From assembly GCF_039908645.1 (NCBI RefSeq), contig NZ_CP150917.1, forward strand, positions 3,483,501-3,547,500: 64,000 nt of DNA, read 5' to 3'. Below are positions 32,763 through 43,934 of this stretch, one piece after another; within the stretch, counting starts at the first letter, position 1; each line of letters starts with the position of its first letter. The notes below the pieces were generated by a model. It did no database searches. It worked only from the letters and a program-made list of their open reading frames with translations, and was not told the origin of the DNA. The stretch comes from Pseudomonas helvetica. Lineage in GTDB: Bacteria; Pseudomonadota; Gammaproteobacteria; Pseudomonadales; Pseudomonadaceae. The position numbers were made by a program, and so were the translations under genes.

Positions 32763-33677
32763 TCAGCGGTTGAGAGCGAGCCCCATCGACAGTAGCTCTT
32801 TTCTGAGCAGTGGCGGCTCGACAACGACCAGCCCTGCCTGACAGTCAACCTGTAACAGGCGGTTAAGCTTATGTTGGCTGGCCACAGGCTCGACCAGTAA
32901 GTAGCTTTTAGCCTCACCGATGCTGATGACGTTGAGTATCCAGTCATCCCCTTGCGCACCGAGCCATCGGCTCATCGCTGATCGGTGTTGTTGTACTAGG
33001 GCCTCGGCGTTCCAAACCGCCATCTGCGCGAACACCTGGGGCAAATTGCTCTGCGGCCGCATTATTTTCAGGTCCGCGGCCAGGGCCACGGGCAGGTCGG
33101 CTTCAATCGCCGCCTGACACTCGAGAAAGTAACGCTCAGGCCAGTCAGACGCCAACCCCGCTAGCGGCCTCAGAACCTCAAAGGCTCTGAGATCCTCTTC
33201 AGTGCTGCGCAATCCGGTGAAACACAGGGTGTTATCCAGAATTGCCGTAGCCAGCAACGCCGCGCTCTGTGCGCTGATGTGAGGCAGCAAGCCCGAGCTT
33301 TCCCAGCGCTGGAAAACCTGAGTCGCTGCCGCGCCGATAGGCCGAATGTCAGCATTCGGCCCCAAGGTTTCGGCCCAATAGGCCTCGAAGCCAGGATGAT
33401 GATCAATCACCTCCACCACCCGATCGAGCTTCACCATCGGGTCGAAGTAGTGATAGTCAGACACGTCCATTACCACGAACTCGTCATCGGCTCGCGGGAT
33501 GTAATCATCAAAGTGTTTGTTCCACCCCAACACCGTTGCCGAGACACTGGCGTTGGGCTGTGCGCTGCTCACGGCCCTGGCATCGACGCCGGTAAGATTC
33601 AGCCATTCGGCATAAGAGATGCAGCACGCATAAGCATCGATATCCAGATAGGCCGAACCGGAGGTCACTACCCTCAT
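32763..33677 (-). CDS. DHH family phosphoesterase
   Basis: A 304-residue cytoplasmic protein. The N-terminal DHH domain has SGSAYLDIDAYAC (metal site), DVSDYHYFDP and the namesake EVIDHHPGFEAYW. The first half matches the PPX1/manganese pyrophosphatase-like branch of the DHH superfamily. Substrate may be polyphosphate, pyrophosphate or small nucleotides; the sequence does not decide. It stands alone, with 263 bp upstream to the next gene and a convergent sulfur transporter. Confidence 0.78.
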   Translation of the reverse strand: MRVVTSGSAYLDIDAYACCISYAEWLNLTGVDARAVSSAQPNASVSATVLGWNKHFDDYIPRADDEFVVMDVSDYHYFDPMVKLDRVVEVIDHHPGFEAYWAETLGPNADIRPIGAAATQVFQRWESSGLLPHISAQSAALLATAILDNTLCFTGLRSTEEDLRAFEVLRPLAGLASDWPERYFLECQAAIEADLPVALAADLKIMRPQSNLPQVFAQMAVWNAEALVQQHRSAMSRWLGAQGDDWILNVISIGEAKSYLLVEPVASQHKLNRLLQVDCQAGLVVVEPPLLRKELLSMGLALNR

Positions 33678-33940
33678 GACAGGTCTACCGCCAGCCTGGG
33701 GTGTCGCTCACTTGGGCAAGGCAAGTCCAGGGCGTATGCAAATCCGTAAATCAACATCACATGTCCACATCCATATTCACATTACGTAACAGGGCGTCCA
33801 CCCCGCTGCAGTTGTTACCTGATAATCAGGTCGCGCAAAATCTCACAGGGACATGACGTAAATGTGACAAAGCGATGGAATATTAAGTAAGTGCTCGAAT
33901 GGGGAGAGGTCTTACCCCTCCCCCCATACGCGGCGAGACC

Positions 33941-35224
33941 TCAGGCCGCCAGTTCACCACTGGCAATCGCCGCCGAAGCCGCCAGCATCGCCCGCAACAA
34001 CACCGCACAACCGGCCGCCAGGTCATCCGGTGTGGCGTTTTCGATTTCGTTGTGGCTGATGCCGCCCTCGCACGGCACGAAGATCATCCCAGCCGGCCCC
34101 AGTTCGGCGAGGAAGATCGCGTCATGCCCCGCCCCGCTGACGATGTCCATGTGCGACAGCCCAAGACCTTGTGCCGCACTGCGCACAGCCTCGACGCAGC
34201 CCTTGTCGAAATACAGCGGCGGGAAGTCGGCAGTTGGCGTCAGTTCATAAGTCAGGCCGTGCTCATCGCAGGTGCTGTCGATCACCTGCCGCACTTCCGC
34301 GATCATCGAATCCAGCCGGGCCGGTTCAAGATGACGGAAGTCCAGGGTCATGCGCACTTCGCCGGGGATGACGTTACGTGAACCCGGATAGGCTTGCAGA
34401 CATCCGACAGTGCCACAGGCGTGAGGTTGATGACCGAGAGCGGTACGGTTCACGGCGGCGACGATTGCGGCGGCACCGACCAATGCATCCTTGCGCAAAT
34501 GCATCGGCGTCGGTCCAGCGTGGGCCTCGACACCGCGCAGTTTCAGGTCGAACCACTTCTGCCCCAACGCGCCCATCACCACGCCGATAGTCTTGCGCTC
34601 GTCTTCCAGAATCGGCCCTTGCTCGATGTGCGCCTCAAAGTAGGCACCGACTGCGTGGCCACTGACCTTGCGCGAACCGGCATAGCCGATGGCGTTCAGC
34701 GCCTCACCCACGGTCACGCCGCTGGCGTCGGTCTTGGCCAGGGTTTCTTCAAGGGTGAATTTTTCGGCAAACACCCCGGAGCCCATCATGCACGGGGCGA
34801 AGCGCGAGCCCTCTTCATTGGTCCAGACCACCACTTCCAGCGGCGCCTCGGTTTCCACGCCCAGGTCGTTGAGGGTGCGCAGCACTTCGACCCCGGCCAG
34901 TACGCCAAAACAGCCGTCGAACTTACCGCCGGTGGGTTGGGTGTCGATGTGGCTGCCGGTCATCACCGGTGGCAGTTGCGGATTGCGTCCGGCGCGGCGG
35001 GCGAAGATGTTGCCGACGGCGTCGATGCTCACCGTGCAGCCCGCCTCCTCGCACCACCTGACAAAAATGTCGCGGGCCTGGCGATCGAGGTCGGTCAGGG
35101 CCAGGCGACAGACGCCGCCCTTGACCGTGGCACCGAGTTTGGCCAGCTCCATGAGCGACTGCCAGAGCCGGTCACGGTCGATGTGCTGATGGCTGGACTG
35201 CAGAACGTCTACGGCAGCGTTCAT
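33941..35224 (-). CDS. N-carbamoyl-beta-alanine amidohydrolase / Zn-dependent M20 hydrolase
   Basis: Hydrolyses N-carbamoyl-beta-alanine (or a carbamoyl amino acid) to the amino acid, CO2 and ammonia, the last step of reductive pyrimidine degradation. The 427-residue protein has the metal ligands of the M20/HyuC family: GSHIDTQPTGGKFDG, TNEEGSRF, AHIEQGPILE and the C-terminal GGISHNEIE. The start at 35224 has AAGGAGATCACC upstream. It is followed by a REP pair and the NCS1 permease on the same strand, and faces dihydropyrimidinase and dihydropyrimidine dehydrogenase genes. Confidence 0.9.
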   Translation of the reverse strand: MNAAVDVLQSSHQHIDRDRLWQSLMELAKLGATVKGGVCRLALTDLDRQARDIFVRWCEEAGCTVSIDAVGNIFARRAGRNPQLPPVMTGSHIDTQPTGGKFDGCFGVLAGVEVLRTLNDLGVETEAPLEVVVWTNEEGSRFAPCMMGSGVFAEKFTLEETLAKTDASGVTVGEALNAIGYAGSRKVSGHAVGAYFEAHIEQGPILEDERKTIGVVMGALGQKWFDLKLRGVEAHAGPTPMHLRKDALVGAAAIVAAVNRTALGHQPHACGTVGCLQAYPGSRNVIPGEVRMTLDFRHLEPARLDSMIAEVRQVIDSTCDEHGLTYELTPTADFPPLYFDKGCVEAVRSAAQGLGLSHMDIVSGAGHDAIFLAELGPAGMIFVPCEGGISHNEIENATPDDLAAGCAVLLRAMLAASAAIASGELAA

Positions 35225-35250
35225 GGTGATCTCCTTCAGGCTGATTTTTA

Positions 35251-35356
35251 TAGTTCCCATGCTCTGCGTGGGAATTCATCTCTGGACGCTCTACGTCCGC
35301 TCTTGGGACGCAGAGCGTCCCCGGCTGCATTCCCACGCAGAGCATGGGAACGATCA
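35251..35356. repeat. Nested inverted repeat (REP pair)
   Basis: Outer arms TAGTTCCCATGCTCTGCGTG (35251) and TTCCCACGCAGAGCATGGGA (35330) enclose an inner inverted repeat GGACGCTCTACGTCC / GGACGCAGAGCGTCC. It lies between the permease and amidohydrolase genes. Confidence 0.85.
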
Positions 35357-35364
35357 CCCTTTTC

Positions 35365-36852
35365 CTATATCGAGGTATCGGCCACAGCCGTGTCGCTGCT
35401 ACGCATCGTGCACAACCCGTAATACATCAGCCCGCCAAGGGCCGAGCCGGTGAACCAGCCGTAGCTGTAGAACCAGCTGAAGGCATCGCTGCCCAGCGAC
35501 AGCAAGGTCAACACCACCGGCACGCCGAAGGCGATGAAGCCGTTCCAGTTCCACGCCGGGTACACGTCATCGCGGTATAGGCCAGCAAGGTCCAGTTGTT
35601 GTTTCTTGATCAGGAAATAATCCACCACCATGATCCCGGCGATCGGCCCGAGCAGGCTCGAATAACCGAGCAACCAGTTGGAATAGACCGTTTCCAGGCT
35701 GACATTGGAGACAATCAGCCCAAGCTTCTTCAGCAGTTCGTGGCCCATCAGCGCCAGCCCTACCAGACCGGTAAACATCACCGCCTTGGTGCGGTTGATG
35801 AGTTTGGGCGCAAGGTTCTGGAAGTCGTTGGTCGGCGAAACGATGTTGGCGGCCGTGTTGGTCGACAGCGTCGCGATAATGATCAGCGCCATGGCGAACG
35901 CCACCCACGCCGGGCTCTGGATATGCCCGATCAGACTAACCGGATCAGACACGGTCACACCCACCAGTTTCGCCGACGCGGCAGTCATCACCACCCCGAG
36001 CGAGGCGAACAGGAACATGGTCAGCGGCAAACCGAAAATCTGTCCGAGGATCTGGTCTTTCTGGCTTTTGGCGTAACGGCTGAAGTCCGGGATGTTCAGC
36101 GACAAGGTCGCCCAGAACCCGACCATCGCGGTCAGCCCGGCAAGGAAGTAACCGGTCACGCTGGCGCCTTCAGGACGTTTCGGCGGCTGGGCCAGCAACT
36201 CGGTCAGCGACACATTCGGCATGGCCCAGACCAGCAGACCCAGCCCCACCGCCACCAACAGCGGTGCCGAGAGCGTTTCCAGCCATTTGATCGACTCGGC
36301 ACCGCGCAGCACCACCCACAGGTTCAGCGTCCAGAACATCATGAAGCCGATCACTTCGCCGGTGCCCCCGAGGGATTTCCAGCCCTCGAAAACCGAGCCG
36401 AGAAACAGGTGAATCGCCAGCCCGCCAAACATCGTCTGGATACCGAACCAGCCGCAGGCCACCAGCGCGCGAATCAGGCACGGCACGTTGGAACCGATCA
36501 CCCCGAACGAGGAACGCAGCAACACCGGAAACGGAATCCCGTACTTGGTGCCCGCAAAGGCGTTAAGGGTCAGTGGAATCAGCACGATGACGTTGGCCAG
36601 CAGAATCGCCAGCAGCGCTTCGCCAACGCTCAGGCCAAAGTACGCGGTAAGCACCCCGCCAAGGGTGTAGGTCGGCACGCACACCGACATGCCGATCCAC
36701 AACGCGGTGATGTGCCATTTGTTCCAGGTTCGTTCGTGCACCTTGGTCGGCGCAATGTCGTGGTTGTACCGGGGACTGTCGAGGACGTCGCTGCCGGCGT
36801 CCAGTTCGTACAACCCTTCGCGCTCGGTGACGTGCGATCTGTTCTGTTGCAT
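35365..36852 (-). CDS. NCS1 family nucleobase/hydantoin permease
   Basis: A 12-helix cation symporter for uracil, allantoin or hydantoins. The 495-residue protein begins MQQNRSHVTEREGLYELDAG and shows the family's early helix-1 block WNKWHITALWIGMSVCVPTY, the substrate-site region FGIQTMFGG, and the SLNIPDFSRYAKSQKDQ loop. The ATG at 36852 is preceded by GGAG at 6 bases. Its place in the pyrimidine cluster suggests it imports uracil, thymine or their dihydro forms. Divergent from dihydropyrimidinase. Confidence 0.9.
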   Translation of the reverse strand: MQQNRSHVTEREGLYELDAGSDVLDSPRYNHDIAPTKVHERTWNKWHITALWIGMSVCVPTYTLGGVLTAYFGLSVGEALLAILLANVIVLIPLTLNAFAGTKYGIPFPVLLRSSFGVIGSNVPCLIRALVACGWFGIQTMFGGLAIHLFLGSVFEGWKSLGGTGEVIGFMMFWTLNLWVVLRGAESIKWLETLSAPLLVAVGLGLLVWAMPNVSLTELLAQPPKRPEGASVTGYFLAGLTAMVGFWATLSLNIPDFSRYAKSQKDQILGQIFGLPLTMFLFASLGVVMTAASAKLVGVTVSDPVSLIGHIQSPAWVAFAMALIIIATLSTNTAANIVSPTNDFQNLAPKLINRTKAVMFTGLVGLALMGHELLKKLGLIVSNVSLETVYSNWLLGYSSLLGPIAGIMVVDYFLIKKQQLDLAGLYRDDVYPAWNWNGFIAFGVPVVLTLLSLGSDAFSWFYSYGWFTGSALGGLMYYGLCTMRSSDTAVADTSI

Positions 36853-38914
<2,062 letters not shown>

Positions 38915-38921
38915 CGCTACC

Positions 38922-39056
38922 CCTGTGGCGAGGGAGCTTGCTCCCGCTGGAGTGCAAAGCGCTCCCAAACCGGTCGATTGCGTCCTATCTGCGTGACGAG
39001 TTGTCTGGTTTACGGGCGCTACGCACCCGAGCGGGAGCAAGCTCCCTCGCCACAGG
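38922..39056. repeat. REPIN
   Basis: Left REP CCTGTGGCGAGGGAGCTTGC and right REP GGGAGCAAGCTCCCTCGCCA in inverted orientation, with a spacer of about 80 bp, inside the operon between hydA and the dehydrogenase genes. Near-identical to 56072-56206. Confidence 0.88.
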
Positions 39057-39145
39057 ATGCGGCGTTACCAACCACCTATTTGCGTCATGTACAAAAAACA
39101 ATGCCCATCAGAGGCAGTACCTCAAATAACCGTGAGGCCAACACC

Positions 39146-40513
39146 GTGATCAAGACTCTGAGCCACTTGCCCCATCCCGCCGAGGATGCGGCCACCCTCG
39201 CCGGCCATTTCACCGACCTGGCGCCGCCGCTCAACGACCGTCAGGCACATCTGGAAGCCTCGCGCTGCCTGTATTGCTATGACGCGCCATGCGTCAACGC
39301 GTGCCCGAGCGACATCGATATCCCGTCGTTCATTCGCAACATCCATCAAGAGAACGTCCAGGGCGCTGCGCAAACCATTCTCTCGGCGAACATCCTGGGT
39401 GGCAGTTGCGCCCGGGTCTGTCCGACAGAAATCCTTTGCCAGCACGCCTGCGTACGCAACAACGCCGAGGAATGCGCGCCGGTACTGATCGGCCTGTTGC
39501 AGCGCTACGCCATCGACAACGCGCACTTCAGCGAACACCCATTCCAACGCGCAGCGGCCACCGGCAAACGAATTGCCGTGGTCGGTGCCGGGCCTGCCGG
39601 TTTGTCCTGCGCGCACCGCAGCGCCATGCATGGCCACGAGGTGGTAATTTTCGAGGCGCGGGAAAAGGCCGGCGGACTCAACGAATACGGGATCGCCAAA
39701 TACAAACTGGTGGATGACTTTGCCCAGCATGAGCTGGACTTCCTGCTGGAAATCGGCGGCATCGAAATCCGCCACGGGCAAAAACTCGGTGAGAACCTGA
39801 GCCTCAGCGAACTGCATCAGCAGTTCGACGCAGTATTCCTCGGCCTTGGCCTGGCCGCCAGCAAACAGCTGGGGTTGGCTGACGAAGACGCCCCAGGGCT
39901 GTTGGCCGCTACCGATTACATTCGCGAACTGCGCCAGGCCGATGACCTGAGCCAATTGCCGCTGGCCGATCATTGCATCGTCCTCGGCGCCGGCAACACG
40001 GCAATCGACATGGCCGTGCAAATGGCCCGCCTCGGTGCCCGCGACGTGAATCTGGTGTACCGCCGTGGTCTTGAGGACATGGGCGCAACCGCTCATGAGC
40101 AGGACATCGCCAAGGCCAATCAGGTACGGCTGATGACCTGGGCGCAACCGCAGGACGTCTTGCTCGACGATAAAGGCCAGGTGCGTGGAATGCGTTTCGC
40201 CCGCACGCGTCTCGAAAATGGTCGGCTGATCAGCACCGGGGACACCTTCGAGCTGGCCGCCGATGCGATCTTCAAAGCCATCGGGCAAAAATTCGACGAC
40301 AACGCGCTGAGCGATCCGCTGGCCCGCGAGCTGAAACGCCAGGGCGACCGAATTCAGGTGGATGAACAGATGCGTACCAGCATTCCCGGCGTCTATGCCG
40401 GCGGCGATTGCACCAGCCTCGATCAGGACCTCACCGTACAGGCCGTGCAGCACGGCAAACTCGCCGCTGAAGCGATCCATGCCCAACTCATGCTCAACGT
40501 GGAGGCTGCGTAA
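39146..40513 (+). CDS. preT: Dihydropyrimidine dehydrogenase subunit PreT-like (NAD(P)H:FAD, Fe-S)
   Basis: Feeds electrons from NAD(P)H through FAD and Fe-S clusters to the pyrimidine-reducing subunit. The 455-residue protein has N-terminal cysteine sets (CLYCYDAPCVNAC, CARVCPTEILCQHAC), the FAD loop VVGAGPAGLSCAHR, the NAD(P) loop VLGAGNTAIDMAVQMARLGA and the FAD-binding end GVYAGGD. The GTG at 39146 follows GAGG by 7 bases; the frame is open further upstream into the REPIN, which is rejected. The next gene starts right after its stop, so the subunits are co-translated. Confidence 0.92.
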   Translation: MIKTLSHLPHPAEDAATLAGHFTDLAPPLNDRQAHLEASRCLYCYDAPCVNACPSDIDIPSFIRNIHQENVQGAAQTILSANILGGSCARVCPTEILCQHACVRNNAEECAPVLIGLLQRYAIDNAHFSEHPFQRAAATGKRIAVVGAGPAGLSCAHRSAMHGHEVVIFEAREKAGGLNEYGIAKYKLVDDFAQHELDFLLEIGGIEIRHGQKLGENLSLSELHQQFDAVFLGLGLAASKQLGLADEDAPGLLAATDYIRELRQADDLSQLPLADHCIVLGAGNTAIDMAVQMARLGARDVNLVYRRGLEDMGATAHEQDIAKANQVRLMTWAQPQDVLLDDKGQVRGMRFARTRLENGRLISTGDTFELAADAIFKAIGQKFDDNALSDPLARELKRQGDRIQVDEQMRTSIPGVYAGGDCTSLDQDLTVQAVQHGKLAAEAIHAQLMLNVEAA

Positions 40514-41788
40514 ATGGCCGATCTTTCGATTGTCTTCGCCGGTATCAAAGCCCCCAACCCGTTCTGGCTGGCCTCCGCACCGCCCACCGACAAGGCCTAC
40601 AACGTGGTCCGTGCGTTCGAGGCCGGCTGGGGTGGGGTGGTTTGGAAAACCCTGGGTGAAGACCCGGCGGCGGTCAACGTCTCGTCGCGTTACTCCGCGC
40701 ACTTTGGTGCCAACCGTGAAGTCATGGGCATCAACAACATTGAGCTGATCACTGACCGCTCGCTGGAAATCAATCTGCGAGAAATCACCCAGGTCAAAAA
40801 AGACTGGCCGGATCGCGCACTGATCGTGTCGCTGATGGTGCCTTGCGTCGAAGAGTCGTGGAAAAACATCCTGCCGCTGGTAGAAGCCACGGGCGCCGAT
40901 GGTATCGAGCTGAACTTCGGCTGCCCCCACGGCATGCCGGAACGTGGCATGGGCGCGGCAGTGGGTCAGGTGCCGGAATACGTCGAGCAAGTCACTCGCT
41001 GGTGCAAGACCTATTGCTCGCTGCCGGTGATCGTCAAGCTCACGCCGAACATCACCGACATCCGCGTCGCCGCCCGGGCAGCCCACCGTGGTGGCGCCGA
41101 TGCGGTGTCGCTGATCAACACCATCAACTCGATCACCAGCATCGACCTGGATCGCATGGTTGCGCATCCGATGGTCGGCAGCCAAAGCACCCACGGTGGT
41201 TACTGCGGTTCGGCGGTCAAACCGATTGCGTTGAACATGGTCGCCGAAATCGCCCGTGACCCGCAGACCCAAGGCCTGCCCATTTGTGGCATCGGCGGCA
41301 TTGGCAGTTGGCGTGACGCAGCCGAATTCATGGCGCTGGGCAGTGGCGCGGTGCAGGTGTGCACGGCGGCGATGCTGCATGGTTTTCGGATCGTCGAGGA
41401 AATGAAGGACGGATTGTCCCGCTGGATGGACAGCCAAGGCTACTCAAGCGTGCAGGATTTTTCCGGGCGTGCGGTGGGCAATACCACGGACTGGAAATAC
41501 CTGGACATCAACTATCAGGTGATCGCCAAGATCGACCAGCAAGCCTGCATTGGTTGCGGCCGTTGCCACATAGCCTGCGAAGACACTTCGCACCAGGCCA
41601 TCGCCAGCCTGAAACAACCGGATGGCACCCACAAATATGAAGTGATCGATGACGAGTGCGTGGGCTGCAACCTGTGCCAGATCACTTGCCCGGTGCAGGA
41701 CTGCATCGCGATGGTGCCGGTCGATAACGGGAAACCGTTTCTGGACTGGGACCATGATCCGAGGAATCCCTATCATGTCGCGGGTTGA
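40514..41788 (+). CDS. preA: Dihydropyrimidine dehydrogenase subunit PreA-like (FMN, 2x[4Fe-4S])
   Basis: The pyrimidine-reducing subunit, reducing uracil and thymine to dihydropyrimidines. The 424-residue protein has a TIM-barrel FMN domain (NPFWLASAPPTDKAYNVVRA, NNIELITDRSLE, ELNFGCPHGMPERGMGAAVG with the catalytic Cys, ICGIGGIGSWRDAAEFM) and two C-terminal ferredoxin sets, CIGCGRCHIACED and CVGCNLCQITCPVQDC. It starts directly after preT's stop. With hydA and the amidohydrolase gene the reductive pathway is complete. Confidence 0.94.
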   Translation: MADLSIVFAGIKAPNPFWLASAPPTDKAYNVVRAFEAGWGGVVWKTLGEDPAAVNVSSRYSAHFGANREVMGINNIELITDRSLEINLREITQVKKDWPDRALIVSLMVPCVEESWKNILPLVEATGADGIELNFGCPHGMPERGMGAAVGQVPEYVEQVTRWCKTYCSLPVIVKLTPNITDIRVAARAAHRGGADAVSLINTINSITSIDLDRMVAHPMVGSQSTHGGYCGSAVKPIALNMVAEIARDPQTQGLPICGIGGIGSWRDAAEFMALGSGAVQVCTAAMLHGFRIVEEMKDGLSRWMDSQGYSSVQDFSGRAVGNTTDWKYLDINYQVIAKIDQQACIGCGRCHIACEDTSHQAIASLKQPDGTHKYEVIDDECVGCNLCQITCPVQDCIAMVPVDNGKPFLDWDHDPRNPYHVAG

Positions 41789-41815
41789 GATCCGCGTCGC
41801 CTGAACTGACGCCTT

Positions 41816-41901
41816 CGCGGGCAAGCCTTGCTCCTACGGATTTGTGTCGAGCCACAAATAGGTGATCGACACTAAACCCGTAGGAGCAAGGCTTGCCCGC
41901 G
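41816..41901. repeat. REPIN
   Basis: CGCGGGCAAGCCTTGCTCCT and GGAGCAAGGCTTGCCCGCG, inverted, spacer about 40 bp, between preA and the convergent regulator. Same family as 2299-2398. Confidence 0.88.
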
Positions 41902-41910
41902 ATGACAATC

Positions 41911-42531
41911 CTACGGTTCCAACCCGATCCCCCGCAGAATCACGCTGGTCACCGTCTGCACCGCGCGCTCGAACTGCATGTCCGACAGCGGTTGATGGTC
42001 GTTGAGAATGTTGATCTGGTGATCGAAGTCAGCGTAATGCTGGGTCGAGGCCCAGATCATGTACAGCAGGCTTGAAGGCTCCACCGGCAGGATGCGTTTG
42101 TCCTCCACCCATTGGCGAATTTTCGCTTCCTTCATCTTGGCCCAGTCGTACAGGCTGACGTCCAGCGCCTCACCCAATGTCGGCGCACCGTGGATGATTT
42201 CATTGGCCCAGACTTTCGAGCCGTAAGGCCGGCTGCGGGAATGGTTCATCTTGGCGCGGATGTAACTGCTGAGCACCACCCGCGGGTCATCGAACATCTC
42301 GAAGCACAGCGCGTCCTGCTTCCAGACTTCCAGCAAATCGAACAGCACCGCGCTGTACAGCTCAGCCTTGGTGCTGAAGTAGTAATGCAGATTGGAGCGC
42401 GGCAGTTGCACTTCCTTAGCGATGTCGGCCATCGCGGTGCTGCCAAAACCTTTCTCGGCGAAGACCTTCTCGGCGGCCAGGAGGATTTTCTCGACGTTAC
42501 TGCGGCGGATCTCGATTTTGTGATTGCCCAT
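41911..42531 (-). CDS. RutR-like TetR family regulator
   Basis: A 206-residue regulator. The HTH (VEKILLAAEKVFAEKGFGST, then EVQLPRSNLHYYFSTKAELY) and the C-terminal layout (KVWANEIIHGAP, LYMIWASTQHYADFDHQI) fit the RutR subgroup, which senses uracil/thymine in E. coli. The start ATG at 42531 has GGGAGCCCTT just upstream. It is convergent with preA at the end of the pyrimidine cluster and probably controls it, possibly through the palindrome at 37251-37278. Confidence 0.85.
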   Translation of the reverse strand: MGNHKIEIRRSNVEKILLAAEKVFAEKGFGSTAMADIAKEVQLPRSNLHYYFSTKAELYSAVLFDLLEVWKQDALCFEMFDDPRVVLSSYIRAKMNHSRSRPYGSKVWANEIIHGAPTLGEALDVSLYDWAKMKEAKIRQWVEDKRILPVEPSSLLYMIWASTQHYADFDHQINILNDHQPLSDMQFERAVQTVTSVILRGIGLEP

Positions 42532-42656
42532 AAGGGCTCCCTGACAGCGGCATGGGTCAAGACTAGCATTCGCCACCTGCGAAACGAAACGTCGTACAGG
42601 GTCCGAGGCATAGGTAAACTGTCGCATCTTCCAATCTGCCTGATAGGTGCTGACCG

Positions 42657-43022
42657 ATGTTGCTGAAAAAAGCCCTGACTGTGACTGCCCTACTCGGCTC
42701 GCTGTTCGCCGCCTCCTCGGTGTTTGCTCACGCTCACCTGAAAAGCTCGACGCCAGCCGCCGACAGCAACGTTGCCGCACCTGCCGAATTGCGCCTGGCG
42801 TTCTCCGAAGGGGTTGAAGCCAGTTTCACCAAAGTCGATATCAGCAAGGATGGCGTGGCCGTTGCCGTGAAAAGCATCGTCACCGAAAGCGCCGATAAAA
42901 AGACCCTGGTCGTTACTCCCGCCGCCCCTCTGAGCGCCGGTAACTACAAGGTCGAATGGCATGCAGTGTCGGTCGACACCCATAAAAGCGCTGGCGACTA
43001 CAGCTTCAAGGTGAGTCAGTAA
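42657..43022 (+). CDS. copC: CopC domain copper-binding periplasmic protein
   Basis: A periplasmic copper carrier of the CopC/YobA family. The 121-residue precursor has a signal peptide (LLGSLFAASSVFA) and then the mature N-terminal His-Ala-His (HAHLKSSTPAADSNVAAPAE), whose alpha-amine and first His bind Cu(II), plus the C-terminal LSAGNYKVEWHAVSVDTHKS with two further histidines. It is followed after 3 bp by copD, the usual operon. Divergent from the RutR-like gene. Confidence 0.93.
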   Translation: MLLKKALTVTALLGSLFAASSVFAHAHLKSSTPAADSNVAAPAELRLAFSEGVEASFTKVDISKDGVAVAVKSIVTESADKKTLVVTPAAPLSAGNYKVEWHAVSVDTHKSAGDYSFKVSQ

Positions 43023-43025
43023 TCG

Positions 43026-43904
43026 ATGTCGAGCGCGCTGGTCCTGGGCCGCTTCCTGCATTTCATCGTCGTGCTGATGCTGTTTGGGGCCTGCCTGTTC
43101 AGGCCCTTGCTGTTGCGCCATGAACCGCTGGCCCAAGCGCTCGCGACACTCGATCAACGCCTGGCCGGGCTGAGTCGGCTGCTCGCCGGGTTCGCCTTGT
43201 TCAGCGGGGTTTGCTGGCTGCTGTTGATCACCGCCAGCATGGCCGGCTCGCTGTCGGCGGCGTTTGATTGGCCAACCGTGCAACTGGTGTTGAGCAACAC
43301 CTTCTTCGGGCAGGTCTGGCGTTGGCATTTGCTGTTCAACGGGCTGTTGGTGGTCTGCCTGCTGAGCCCGCTGAGCAACTCGTTTGCGCTGCGTATGCTC
43401 CTGAGCAGCCTGCTGCTGATGACCCTGGCCCCGGTCGGTCATGGCGCGATGCTCGATGGCCTGAATGGCCAGTTGCTGATCCTCAATCAAGTGATTCACC
43501 TGACCTGCGTCGGTGCCTGGCTGGGTGGACTCATGCTGCTACTGATGATTCTGCGGCGACCGACGACTCACGCTGTCGAGCCGATACTGCAACGCTTCAG
43601 CGGGATCGGTTATGGGCTGGTGGCGGGTTTGCTGGTAACCGGCCTGATCAACGTCCGGGTGTTGACCGGGGCCTTCTGGCCGACACCGCTGCTGTCCGGG
43701 TTCGCGTTGATTCTGTTGATCAAGGTGCTGTTGGTCAGCGCCATGCTTGGCCTGGCGCTGTTCAATCGCTTGAAAATCAAGCACTGCGGGCAACGCCTCT
43801 CGGCGCTGCGCACCAGCGTGATGCTGGAGTGGTTGCTGGGGATAGCGGCCGTGGCGGCAGTTTCCCTGTTGGGTACATTGCCGCCGATGGTGGCCGGTAA
43901 CTGA
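43026..43904 (+). CDS. copD: CopD family copper-uptake membrane protein
   Basis: An inner-membrane partner of CopC, thought to bring copper into the cell. The 292-residue protein has eight predicted helices, beginning MSSALVLGRFLHFIVVLMLF and keeping the family's late helix with VGHGAMLDG and HLTCVGAWLGGL. The stop TGA overlaps the start of a REP hairpin. The pair with CopC lies 3 bp apart. Confidence 0.9.
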   Translation: MSSALVLGRFLHFIVVLMLFGACLFRPLLLRHEPLAQALATLDQRLAGLSRLLAGFALFSGVCWLLLITASMAGSLSAAFDWPTVQLVLSNTFFGQVWRWHLLFNGLLVVCLLSPLSNSFALRMLLSSLLLMTLAPVGHGAMLDGLNGQLLILNQVIHLTCVGAWLGGLMLLLMILRRPTTHAVEPILQRFSGIGYGLVAGLLVTGLINVRVLTGAFWPTPLLSGFALILLIKVLLVSAMLGLALFNRLKIKHCGQRLSALRTSVMLEWLLGIAAVAAVSLLGTLPPMVAGN

Positions 43905-43926
43905 TCGTTCCCGCACGGGAACGATC
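43903..43926. repeat. REP-type hairpin between copD and the convergent efflux gene
   Basis: GATCGTTCCCG and CGGGAACGATC with a 2-base spacer, overlapping the copD stop codon. It could also act as a bidirectional terminator. Same family as 29113-29141. Confidence 0.75.
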
Positions 43927-43934
43927 ATCGGCAC

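Noticed and set aside
33901..33924. GGGGAGAGGT/ACCCCTCCCC hairpin past the amidohydrolase gene
   Set aside because: Imperfect stem and no T-tract on the minus strand, so not called as a terminator.
38978..39145. N-terminal extension of preT into the REPIN
   Set aside because: The extra residues come from repeat DNA and lack family similarity; GTG 39146 has a ribosome site and gives the expected protein length.
39122..41437. A 771-codon open frame on the minus strand opposite preT/preA
   Set aside because: It is the antisense shadow of two well-supported genes; high-GC third positions keep the opposite frame open. No recognisable domains.
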